From the NCBI RefSeq assembly GCF_010731695.1, contig NZ_AP022586.1, positions 2,542,001-2,606,000 of the forward strand: 64,000 nucleotides of DNA, in the 5' to 3' direction. Of this stretch, positions 40,801 to 49,398 are shown one piece after another (within the stretch, counting starts at the first letter, position 1; the number at the start of each line of letters is the position of its first letter). The notes beneath the pieces were generated by a model that did not search any database, had not been told where the DNA came from, and worked only from the letters and a program-made list of their open reading frames with translations. This stretch comes from Mycolicibacterium litorale. Its GTDB lineage: Bacteria; Actinomycetota; Actinomycetes; Mycobacteriales; Mycobacteriaceae. The position numbers and the translations under genes are program-made.

Positions 40801-41495
40801 CGCCGCTGCAGGGAGCAGTCGCGGTCGCCGAGGGAGACGACGTTGCCGGTGCCGTCGCCGAAGATCTGCACCTCGACGTGGCGTGCGGTCTCGACGAACC
40901 GTTCGACGAACACCCCCGCGGTGCCGAAGCTGCGGGCGGCGAGGCGCGCCACCCGCTCGAAAGCCGCGCGTAGTTCGACGGCGTTGCGGCACACCTGCAT
41001 TCCGATTCCGCCGCCGCCGCCGGTCGCCTTGAGCATGACCGGGTAGCCGATGATGTCCGCGGCGTCGAGTGCGGCGCCGGCGTCGGCGAGCAGATCCGAT
41101 CCCGGGAACACGGGCACCCCGGCGTCGCGGGCCGCGGCGCGGGCGGTGTGCTTGGTGCCGAACACGCGCAGTTGCTCCGGCGTCGGGCCGACGAACGTCA
41201 TCCCCGCGGCCTCCACCGCCTCGGCGAAATCGCCGTCTTCGGAGAGAAATCCGTAACCGGGGTGGATCATGTCGGCGCCGCTGGCGAGCGCGGCGGCCAG
41301 GATGGCGTCGATGCGCAGGTAGCTGTCGCCTGGCGCGGACGGCCCGAGCCGCACGGCGTGATCGGCGAGCCGCACGTGCGGGGCGCCGCGGTCGGCGTCG
41401 GAGAACACCGCCACGGTACGCAGTCCCAGCAGGTGCGCCGAACGCAGGAGGCGCACGGCGATCTCGCCGCGGTTGGCGATCAGCGCGGTGCTCAC
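37896..41495 (-). CDS. Biotin-dependent urea/guanidine carboxylase
   Basis: 1199 residues. Order: biotin carboxylase domain (about 1-445; ATP-grasp loop ATGGGGGIGMQ, FLEVNARLQVEHPVTE), carboxyltransferase halves AHS2/KipA-like (about 450-770; VERPGLLTTVQDLPGR) and AHS1/KipI-like (about 800-1020; LTPGIRSLQVHVDP), and a biotinyl domain (about 1125-1199; EAMKME with the biotinylated Lys). Usually annotated urea carboxylase, but enzymes co-encoded with two DUF1989 proteins have been shown to prefer guanidine. The two DUF1989 genes directly upstream therefore favour guanidine carboxylase. The GTG start overlaps the DUF1989 stop. The specificity-determining carboxyltransferase residues need alignment to known enzymes. 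Confidence 0.9.
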   Translation of the reverse strand: MSTALIANRGEIAVRLLRSAHLLGLRTVAVFSDADRGAPHVRLADHAVRLGPSAPGDSYLRIDAILAAALASGADMIHPGYGFLSEDGDFAEAVEAAGMTFVGPTPEQLRVFGTKHTARAAARDAGVPVFPGSDLLADAGAALDAADIIGYPVMLKATGGGGGIGMQVCRNAVELRAAFERVARLAARSFGTAGVFVERFVETARHVEVQIFGDGTGNVVSLGDRDCSLQRRNQKVIEEAPAPALPDPVRALLHQASRALAASVAYRSAGTVEFVYDPVRQQASFLEVNARLQVEHPVTEAVTGIDLAAWMFRLGRGETDMLRPHLATGAVPVHGHALEARVYAEDPARDYRPSTGTLTAVSFPADVRVDTWIEDGTEVSSFYDPLLAKVIATATGRDEALERLGAALDDIVLHGIETNIGALRAAVTHGDVRAARHSTATLADVADTRPRITVERPGLLTTVQDLPGRVGLWHVGVPPSGPMDDLSFRLGNRALGNPDGAAGLECTASGPALRVTHATVVCVTGAECRITVDGRPVPMWEPVEVPAGGVLDVGAPESAGLRTYVLVAGGLDIPAYLGSASTFTLGRFGGHGGRPLVAGDVLRAARPSTDAGCGGGPVDPAMRPALTSRWTLAVTEGPHGAPEFFTRDDIETLFAAEYRVHFNSARTGVRLEGPRPRWARPDGGEAGLHPSNIHDTPYSVGALDFTGDTPILLGPDGPSLGGFVCPVTVVAAERWKLGQLRPGDTVRFVPVRAADAPARSDVGAPALLATGGDGDDGVLARRDGQPRVTYRRSGDDNLLIEYGDMVLDLALRARVHALHSRLAETRVTGIVDLTPGIRSLQVHVDPQQLPIDRLLGLLTELEDDLPATSELVVPSRSVRLPLSWDDPATREAIARYMSGVRDDAPWCPSNIEFIRRVNGLASQDDVADIVFAAEYLTLGLGDVYLGAPVATPLDPRHRLVTTKYNPARTWTAENSVGIGGAYLCIYGMEGPGGYQFVGRTTQVWSTHRHTAPFEPGHPWLLRFFDRISWYPVSAEELLDLRADLAAGRGSVEITDGTFSLDEHERFLAHNADSIAEFRARQSAAFSTEREAWAAAGEFDRAERAQSRAADTTELVLDDGAQRVDAPFSSNVWKVAVAVGERVTAGQALLALEAMKMETVVTAPADGVVTHILVEAGNQVEPGTPLVVLDGDSDLAGIPA

Positions 41496-42124
41496 GGGCG
41501 GGTCACGATCATACGCACCGGCGTGGGGTTGAAGGCGTTGCAGGGGTTGTTGATCTGCGGGCAGTTGGAGACGAGCACGAGTGTGTCGATGTCGGCGCGC
41601 AACGCGATCCGCTTACCCGGTCCGGACAGGCCGTCGACGATTCCGAGCGCACCGTCGGGGTCGACGGGCACGTTCATGAACCAGTTGATGTTGCTCGCCA
41701 GATCGCGGGCCCCGAGCCCGTGGCGGGCGCCCTCCACCAGGAAGTTCTCCATGCAACCGTGCTGGGCACGGGTGTGCTGTCCGTAGCGCAGTGTGTTCGA
41801 TTCCTTCGAGCACGCGCCGCCGAGGGTGTCGTGGACCCCGACCTCGTCGGCGACGACGGTCATCAACGCCGCCCCGGTGTCGGCGCGCAGTACCGAGCCG
41901 GTGGTCAGTGCGATACGGCCCTGGCGGGCAATGGTTTCCGCGGCGGAGTACCGCACCGCGGTGTCGGCGGCCGAGTACAGCAGGCAGTCGACGGCCTGGT
42001 TGCCCTCGAGGTCGACGATGGTCAGCACGTCGCCGGCGGAGACGACCGCCGACCAGGCCGCCCGGGCGGGGACGGTCTCGTCGAGCACGGTCTGTCCGGG
42101 AACGGGGGCCTCGATGGTGGTCAC
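41492..42124 (-). CDS. DUF1989 protein, urea-carboxylase-associated protein 1 / carboxyguanidine deiminase subunit
   Basis: 210 residues. Cys-containing motifs of the family are present: GGACSKESN, QHGCMENFLVEG and SNCPQINNPCN, which would bind zinc. Core DUF1989 strands: VSAGDVLTIVDLEGNQAVDCLLYSA. Paired DUF1989 proteins from such operons were identified as carboxyguanidine deiminase (CgdA/CgdB), which turns carboxyguanidine into allophanate and ammonia. GTG start overlaps the upstream DUF1989 stop (GTGA), and its stop overlaps the carboxylase start (GTGA). Confidence 0.88.
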   Translation of the reverse strand: MTTIEAPVPGQTVLDETVPARAAWSAVVSAGDVLTIVDLEGNQAVDCLLYSAADTAVRYSAAETIARQGRIALTTGSVLRADTGAALMTVVADEVGVHDTLGGACSKESNTLRYGQHTRAQHGCMENFLVEGARHGLGARDLASNINWFMNVPVDPDGALGIVDGLSGPGKRIALRADIDTLVLVSNCPQINNPCNAFNPTPVRMIVTRP

Positions 42125-43047
42125 AGCACTCCTCGGGCGACGAGATCGGCGTCGGTGTTGGCGATCGCCTGGCGGTGTTCGGGGCCCAGTTCGCCGATGA
42201 GCTCACCGGCGGCGAGCCGGCCGAGGTCGGTTGCGGCGGGCCAGGCGTGCAGCTGCAGGGGTGAGCAGGTGAATTGCGGGCGGGGATCCAACGGGTGCGC
42301 GGTGTTGGCGAGCAGCACGATGGTGTCGACGTGGAGCAGCAGGTCGACCGCGGTGCCCGGACCTGCCGACCCCTCCCACCGCAGGACGCCGTCACCGCCG
42401 GCGCGCACGGATTTGAAGAACGATACCGACGGCACCAGATCACGTTGTGCCATACCGTTTTTCAGCGCGGCGAGCAGCAGCAGCTCGCGGCCCGCCGGAG
42501 CCGGTGACTCCGGGGCACCCGACCCGTACTTCGCCTCGTTGCCGGCGAGCGTCGTCGTGCCCGCGAGCGCATCGTGATGCCCTGAGGTGTCGGCGACGAC
42601 GGTCGCGAGCACCCGCCCGAAGCCGCTCAGCAGCGGGTGACCGGGCCCGAGGTATGCCTGCCACGGCACCTTGACGGTGTCGGCGACGTTGAGCCGCTCG
42701 TGTGTCGCGTCGGCGCGGTGCAGGAGAAGATGCGCGCAGGCGTCACCGTCCACATCGGTCATGCGGATCCGCGTACCGCGGGCCAGCACCGCGGTGGTGT
42801 AGCCGCCGGGCGCCACCGTCTCCGACCACACCAGGCGTTCGGCCGCAACGCCGTCGGGTGCGGTCGGACTGCTCGACGCCGGAACGTGACGCATGTGGTC
42901 GGCGGTGCGGCCGTGCTGGGCGCGTGCGTGCGCCCGCGCGCCGGCGGTGGTGGCGGTCGACGACGTCGCTGCACTGCCGTCGGACGCGCGGAGATCGCTG
43001 GTCAAAGGTGCTCCCGGGGATCGCGGGGCCGGCGTCGACGGCGGCAT
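42121..43047 (-). CDS. DUF1989 protein, urea-carboxylase-associated protein 2 / carboxyguanidine deiminase subunit
   Basis: 308 residues, with a ~65-residue Ala/Ser-rich N-terminal extension before the DUF1989 core (VLARGTRIRMTDVDGDACAHLLLHR, VVADTSGHHDALAG, FTCSPLQLHAW). It lacks the Cys triad of its partner, as expected for the second subunit. ATG 43047 is preferred over the GTG at 43056 because AGGTGA lies five bases upstream; that ribosome-binding site is itself part of the palindromic operator at 43050-43063. First gene of operon B. Confidence 0.87.
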   Translation of the reverse strand: MPPSTPAPRSPGAPLTSDLRASDGSAATSSTATTAGARAHARAQHGRTADHMRHVPASSSPTAPDGVAAERLVWSETVAPGGYTTAVLARGTRIRMTDVDGDACAHLLLHRADATHERLNVADTVKVPWQAYLGPGHPLLSGFGRVLATVVADTSGHHDALAGTTTLAGNEAKYGSGAPESPAPAGRELLLLAALKNGMAQRDLVPSVSFFKSVRAGGDGVLRWEGSAGPGTAVDLLLHVDTIVLLANTAHPLDPRPQFTCSPLQLHAWPAATDLGRLAAGELIGELGPEHRQAIANTDADLVARGVL

Positions 43048-43049
43048 TT

Positions 43050-43063
43050 CTGTCACCTGACAG
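43050..43063. promoter_or_regulatory. Operator B1 (CTGTC-N4-GACAG) at the start of the carboxylase operon
   Basis: Perfect inverted repeat CTGTC-ACCT-GACAG, 2 bp upstream of the ATG of the first DUF1989 gene. On the coding strand its centre forms the ribosome-binding site AGGTGA. Its left and right flanks match operator A1 (GACAGTTTTC in both on the plus strand). Confidence 0.75.
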
Positions 43064-43144
43064 TTTTCGTGTCGGCCGATCGCCGGTGGTTGCCGAGAGG
43101 TAACCGATCACCCGCGAAGCGTTAAGAACGCGGGGCGCGTGTGA

Positions 43145-43158
43145 CTGTCGTGTGACAG
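43145..43158. promoter_or_regulatory. Operator B2 (CTGTC-N4-GACAG) upstream of the YciI-like gene
   Basis: Perfect inverted repeat CTGTC-GTGT-GACAG with the same centre as operator A2. It is 95 bp from B1, core to core, and 30 bp before the YciI-like ATG. GTAACC begins 50 bp from the start of B1, exactly as in the A region. Confidence 0.75.
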
Positions 43159-43187
43159 GAGACCCGCCCGGTCGCTACCCTTCGCCG

Positions 43188-43463
43188 ATGTTCCACGTGC
43201 TGACACTGACCTACCTGCAACCGCTCGACGTCATCGACCGGAGCCGGCCCGCCCACCTCGAATGGCTCGCAGGAGAAGTGGACTCCGGCCGGATCCTGCT
43301 CGCCGGCCGGGTCGAGAGCCAGACCGGCGCGGTGCTCGTCACCGGCGATCTCAGCGCTGAGGAGGCCGATGCGCTCGCAGCAGCCGACCCGTACACGCAG
43401 GCCGGAGTGGTGTCCTACGCGCGCACCTCGTTCAACGGCGCGTTCCGCGCGCCGGGCCTCTAG
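43188..43463 (+). CDS. YciI-like small protein
   Basis: 91 residues. Dimeric alpha/beta barrel family related to YciI: FHVLTLTYLQPL, then HLEWLAGEVDSGRILLAGR, DPYTQAGVVSYARTSF. The first ATG consistent with the family is 43188; a GTG at 43152 falls inside the operator. Its promoter region is shared with operon B, so it is probably a member of the same regulon. Function not established; YciI-like proteins are sometimes small hydrolase/dehydrochlorinase-like enzymes. Confidence 0.8.
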   Translation: MFHVLTLTYLQPLDVIDRSRPAHLEWLAGEVDSGRILLAGRVESQTGAVLVTGDLSAEEADALAAADPYTQAGVVSYARTSFNGAFRAPGL

Positions 43464-43574
43464 GATCGGATTCACACCTCCGATCGGGAATCGATCGGCC
43501 CCCGCGAACCGTTTCCGCACCGGGAGCGCCGCAGCGTCGCGGCCGAATTTGCGATTACCGAACAAAGAGGACGA

Positions 43575-44627
43575 ATGGGTACCACTGTTTCCGCTTATGC
43601 CGCCACGTCGGCGACCGAACCGCTCACCGAGACCACGATCACCCGGCGTGACGTCGGACCTCATGACGTGGCGTTCGACATCCACTTCGCGGGCATCTGC
43701 CACTCGGACATCCACACCGTGAAGGCCGAGTGGGGGCAGCCGAACTATCCCGTCGTGCCGGGCCACGAGATCGCCGGCATCGTGACCGAGGTCGGCGCCG
43801 AGGTGACCAAGTACAAGGTCGGCGACCGGGTGGGCGTCGGCTGTTTCGTCGACTCCTGCCGCGAATGCGACAACTGCCGCGCCGGGCTCGAGCAGTACTG
43901 CAGCACCACCGGCATGGTCGGTACGTACAACGCCGTCGGCCGCGACGGTGAGCCCACCCAGGGCGGCTACAGCGGCGCGATCGTCGTCGACGAGAACTAC
44001 GTGCTGCGCATCCCCGACAACATGGCGCTCGACGAGGCGGCTCCGCTGCTGTGCGCCGGCATCACCACCTACTCCCCGCTGCGGCACTGGGGCGCCGGCC
44101 CGGGCAAGAAGGTCGCCGTGATCGGGCTCGGCGGGCTGGGCCACCTCGCGGTGAAGATCGCCGTCGCGATGGGCGCCGAGGTCACCGTGCTGAGCCAGTC
44201 GCTGAAGAAAATGGAGGACGGGCTGCGCCTTGGCGCGACGGACTACCGCGCGACCAGCGACCGCGAGACGTTCAAGGACCTCAAGAGCACGTTCGACCTG
44301 ATCCTCAACACGGTCTCGGCCAACCTGAACCTCGCCGACTACCTCGGTCTGCTCAAGGTCGACGGCACGCTCGTCGAGCTGGGCATGCCGGAGGACGCGA
44401 TGAGCGTGCCGGCCGGCGCGCTGGTGTTCGGGCGCCGCAGCCTCGCGGGCTCGCTGATCGGCGGCATCCCCGAAACTCAGGAGATGCTCGACTTCTGCGC
44501 CGAGCACGACGTCCGTCCGGAGATCGAGGTCGTGACCCCCGACTACATCAACGAGGCGTACGAGCGCGTGCTGGCGAGCGACGTGCGGTACCGGTTCGTC
44601 ATCGACACCGCCTCGCTGCGGAGCTGA
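43575..44627 (+). CDS. adhC: NADP-dependent zinc alcohol dehydrogenase AdhC (Rv3045)
   Basis: 350 residues, cinnamyl-alcohol-dehydrogenase type. Catalytic zinc ligands in [10 protein letters not shown] and GHEIAGIV; the structural zinc cluster is [15 protein letters not shown]; nucleotide-binding [15 protein letters not shown]. It reduces aldehydes with NADPH. An inverted repeat CCGATCG-N5-CGATCGG (43480-43498) lies upstream and may be an operator. Followed by a strong bidirectional terminator. In M. tuberculosis this gene follows fecB directly; here the 16-kb module lies between. Confidence 0.95.
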   Translation: MGTTVSAYAATSATEPLTETTITRRDVGPHDVAFDIHFAGICHSDIHTVKAEWGQPNYPVVPGHEIAGIVTEVGAEVTKYKVGDRVGVGCFVDSCRECDNCRAGLEQYCSTTGMVGTYNAVGRDGEPTQGGYSGAIVVDENYVLRIPDNMALDEAAPLLCAGITTYSPLRHWGAGPGKKVAVIGLGGLGHLAVKIAVAMGAEVTVLSQSLKKMEDGLRLGATDYRATSDRETFKDLKSTFDLILNTVSANLNLADYLGLLKVDGTLVELGMPEDAMSVPAGALVFGRRSLAGSLIGGIPETQEMLDFCAEHDVRPEIEVVTPDYINEAYERVLASDVRYRFVIDTASLRS

Positions 44628-44635
44628 CCTTCCAC

Positions 44636-44681
44636 ATACGAAACGGCCGGAGTGCGCATCGCACTCCGGCCGTTGTCGTAT
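44636..44681. terminator. Bidirectional terminator between adhC and the antigen-85 gene
   Basis: Perfect 15-bp stem AACGGCCGGAGTGCG with a CAT loop (44642-44674), extended by ATACGA/TCGTAT with one bulged G to a 21-bp stem. It lies between two convergent genes, 8 bp from each side. Confidence 0.88.
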
Positions 44682-44688
44682 CTGGTCG

Positions 44689-45867
<1,179 letters not shown>

Positions 45868-45962
45868 TCACGGGTCGCGGCGGCGCTGGTGACGTGCGCA
45901 TCGCTCTACGGTGTGATCGACCGCGCGGTGGTCAACCACCCGGCCCCGTAGGTCGCCGATCG

Positions 45963-46292
45963 TCACCCCTCGCCACCGAGCTCGCTTCGGTCCCGTTCGT
46001 TCTCCGCGGTGTCCTGGGCCATCACCGACCCGTCGAGCCACTTCTGGACATCGCCCCCGAGGCGGTCCGCGGACAGCTGGGCGAAGTTCAGCGCCTGTAC
46101 CGCCATCGCCGCCAAGACCTGCATAGCCCGTCCGCTGTGGTGGATCTCCGCCATCAGCGCGGAGAGCTCGTCATTGTCATCGGCGTTCAGCGCCGACAGG
46201 TACCGGCGAGCGTCAGCGAACTCCCGGTCGACGTGGGCCAGCCTCCGCCGGAAATCGTCGGGCGAGGGCAGCTCTGCGGGCGTCTCGGTCAT
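45963..46292 (-). CDS. Small hypothetical protein (109 aa)
   Basis: ATG 46292 has GGAAGAGAG upstream. The sequence is alpha-helical and Asp/Glu-rich at both ends (DDFRRRLAHVDREFADARRYLSAL; MAEIHHSGRAMQVLAAMAVQALNFAQL). No signal peptide or membrane segment. No family recognised. The reading frame continues upstream without a stop into a segment that looks like a degraded nuclease N-terminus (see findings). Confidence 0.6.
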   Translation of the reverse strand: MTETPAELPSPDDFRRRLAHVDREFADARRYLSALNADDNDELSALMAEIHHSGRAMQVLAAMAVQALNFAQLSADRLGGDVQKWLDGSVMAQDTAENERDRSELGGEG

Positions 46293-46794
46293 GGGCTCTC
46301 TTCCGGTGGCAGGCGAACCCCATTCTTGGTGTTGGCATTCCGTACTTGTCCAGAAAGGCGTGCTGCCCGAGCGGTCGTACTCGGCGATCGCGGCCAACAC
46401 GTCTTCTGCTTGGACATCCCCTCGCGCCCTGGCGTCACACGGTAGTCAATCGGTCGGACATGGCCCGACGGTGAAGTCCCCGGACGATGGATCTGATGCA
46501 GGTCTTCCGGACCGCAGATGGACGTAGTTGTCAAGGAGGCTTGCATGCAGATCGTCTTTGCCTGGAGTGGCGGCACCGCCAGGTTAACAGCCCTTCCCTG
46601 GCGTTGCACCCTTTGCCAGATTTACGGTACTTTGCGGATGGGCGGAGGCGTTCGATGGGGGGTTAATGAGGTATTTGCCTGTCAGCATGCACACCTTGGG
46701 TACAGCGCTAGCGATTAAATCGGCTCGCACACGCTGGCCTCATCCGTGACCGCTCTGTCCGATAAGGAGAACCAACTTTGAGCAAGGATGAGAA
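46293..46794. other. Non-coding stretch with lower GC
   Basis: About 500 bp with no convincing gene. Base composition drops (especially 46530-46720). A purine-rich GATAAGGAG is seen at 46771-46779, and a possible degraded coding fragment on the minus strand at about 46320-46440. The right part presumably holds the promoter of the small secreted protein. Confidence 0.4.
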
Positions 46795-47067
46795 ATGAAG
46801 AAAGCAATGGTGGGTTACGTCGGAGCGTTGATGCTCGTGTGGGGTGGCCTGGTGGTCGCCCCGGCAGTCAGCAACGCGCAGAACTGTCAGTGGGATGCGG
46901 CTTGGTTCTTCGGGGTCGGGTGCACGCCTCTCGGCCCGCCATCACCCCCGTCGCCGCCGGAGAGCCAGCCGTACCACCCGGTGCGCAACCCTCAGGGCCA
47001 CGCCTGGAGCTACGAGATGAACGGCATCCACTGGTGCTCGCCGGAGACGCCATCAGAGTGCATCTGA
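46795..47067 (+). CDS. Small secreted proline-rich protein (90 aa)
   Basis: ATG 46795 has AAGGATGAG just upstream. Signal peptide MKKAMVGYVGALMLVWGG...SNA, cleavage near SNAQ, then a ~60-residue mature chain with four Cys (NCQWDAAWFFGVGCT; WCSPETPSEC), enough for two disulfides, and a PPSPPSPPE linker. This pattern of short, Cys-containing exported proteins is common in mycobacteria. Function unknown. Confidence 0.75.
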   Translation: MKKAMVGYVGALMLVWGGLVVAPAVSNAQNCQWDAAWFFGVGCTPLGPPSPPSPPESQPYHPVRNPQGHAWSYEMNGIHWCSPETPSECI

Positions 47068-47414
47068 CCTGATCGCGTCTAGAGCATCCTCTTCGGCGAT
47101 CATCAGTCACCCTGGTGGAGATGCTGGAGCCGTAGCTGATGCCTATTGCGAGCTTGGCAACCTGCTCATTGCAGTACAGGTACACCTGTGGGCGAATACC
47201 GCGACGCTACTGCGCGATGGTTGCCGACCTCATCCTGACCAGGTGACGGCAACTGTATGAACGCGGCGATCGAATACGTCGTCAGTCGCGGTGCCGAACC
47301 CTTACGTCGGCAAGGACTCCACTGAAGTATTCGGCAGCCCCGTGATGGTTGCAGACCTCGCGACGGCAGGTCATACGCCGCCTCTAGAGAGGATTACCTC
47401 TCGGAACTGCTGTG
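47068..47414. other. Intergenic region between small secreted protein and nrdF
   Basis: About 350 bp without a convincing gene. A short stem CCTCT-AG-AGAGG occurs near 47380-47395; no clear terminator for nrdF was identified. Confidence 0.35.
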
Positions 47415-48401
<987 letters not shown>

Positions 48402-48450
48402 TCACCAGGTGTTTTCGCCAGATCGCCACAGTGCCCCGCGGCTACCGCCG

Positions 48451-48498
48451 ACACTACTCGTAGTAGCCGACACCTCGAGCGAACCCCACATATTGGGT
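48451..48498. promoter_or_regulatory. Pair of NrdR boxes upstream of nrdF
   Basis: Box 1, ACACTACTCGTAGTAG (48451-48466), and box 2, ACCCCACATATTGGGT (48483-48498), match the NrdR consensus acaCwAtATaTwGtgt. Starts are 32 bp apart, about three helical turns, the usual arrangement for NrdR. Located 62 to 109 bp upstream of the nrdF start codon. Confidence 0.7.
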
Positions 48499-48516
48499 TC
48501 GTGGCGTGTCGCGCGC

Positions 48517-49257
48517 TCAGGCGACGTGCTCGTTGCGACGCACACCCTCGTGCAGCGGCAGGTCGGGGTCGAGGACGATTCCGAGCAGCTCGCAGGTGCC
48601 GTTGATCGAGCCGATCATGATCGTCGTCAGATGCGCGACGAACTCCTCGGACGGCATGCGGCGAGGGCTGTCCTGCTCGGTGCCCAGCCACCAGTCGGTG
48701 GCCGAGGCGATCGAGCCGAACGCGGCGTAGGCGGCGAGTTCGAGCGCCGCGGCGTCCAGCTCGATCTCGCCCAGCTCGTTGTCGAACATGTCCGCCATCG
48801 CGAGCGTGATCTCGCGGCTCTCGTTCAGCGCGCGCATGGTCGATTCGCTCTGCTCGGCGAAGCGGCCCTGGATCAGGAACCGGATGACGTTGGGGTGTTC
48901 GTCGACCAGCCGCACGTATTGCTCGACCGCGCGCCGGATCACCGCGCGGCCCGAATCCACCGACAGGTCGATCGACGGGAAGATCGCCGCCCAGAGCATG
49001 TCGCGCAGGCGCTGGCCGATGGCCTGGAACAGGTCGGACTTGTCGGTGAAGTGCCGGTAGATCTTGGGTTTCGCGGTGCCGGCCTCTTCGGCGATCTCCC
49101 GCAGGCTGACGTCGGGGCCCTGCCGGTCGATGGCCCGGAACGAGGCGTCGACGATCTCCGCGCGCACCTTCTTGCGGTGCTCGCGCCAGCGCTCGCTGCG
49201 CGCGTCCACTTTGCCGCCCGGCTCACTGCCGGTGCGGGTTCTCGAGCCTCGTCGCAC
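48517..49257 (-). CDS. TetR-family regulator (Rv3050c-like)
   Basis: 246 residues. HTH: RAEIVDASFRAIDRQG, then SLREIAEEAGTAKPKIYRHFTDKSDLF. A basic N-terminal tail of ~30 residues (RRGSRTRTG) precedes it. The C-terminal domain has a WWLG segment. It is upstream of nrdF on the same strand and divergent from the geranylgeranyl-reductase-type gene; no clear palindrome was found in the 141-bp gap between those starts. Targets unknown. Confidence 0.9.
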   Translation of the reverse strand: MRRGSRTRTGSEPGGKVDARSERWREHRKKVRAEIVDASFRAIDRQGPDVSLREIAEEAGTAKPKIYRHFTDKSDLFQAIGQRLRDMLWAAIFPSIDLSVDSGRAVIRRAVEQYVRLVDEHPNVIRFLIQGRFAEQSESTMRALNESREITLAMADMFDNELGEIELDAAALELAAYAAFGSIASATDWWLGTEQDSPRRMPSEEFVAHLTTIMIGSINGTCELLGIVLDPDLPLHEGVRRNEHVA

Positions 49258-49398
49258 CCGCCCACTGTACTCGCTCGAGGGTCGCTGACCTGCTCAGAAC
49301 CCTCCGGCCGCGCGGTAGGCAGGACGCTCTCCCGCGCAGCCGCACACACATCTCTTGGGTACTATCGTCGCGACAGCCCGACAGACGAGACGAGATTC

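Noticed and set aside
39172-40992. 606-codon minus-strand frame inside the carboxylase gene
   Set aside because: Alternative-frame shadow, Arg/Pro-rich; the carboxylase domains are continuous in the other frame.
43050-43187. Guanidine-I (ykkC) riboswitch in the leader of the carboxylase operon
   Set aside because: The operon start codon is two bases from the operator, leaving no leader long enough, and no ykkC-like conserved segments were recognised in the divergent region.
43152-43187. GTG 43152 as the start of the YciI-like gene
   Set aside because: It lies within operator B2 and adds 12 residues without family similarity; ATG 43188 begins the conserved fold.
26730-43463. Genomic island or prophage-type insertion
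   Set aside because: No integrase, transposase, tRNA gene, flanking repeat or composition change was found; the module is better described as an accessory catabolic locus.
46289-46609. 106-codon minus-strand frame in the low-GC stretch
   Set aside because: Overlaps another frame, no ribosome-binding site, no domain and atypical composition.
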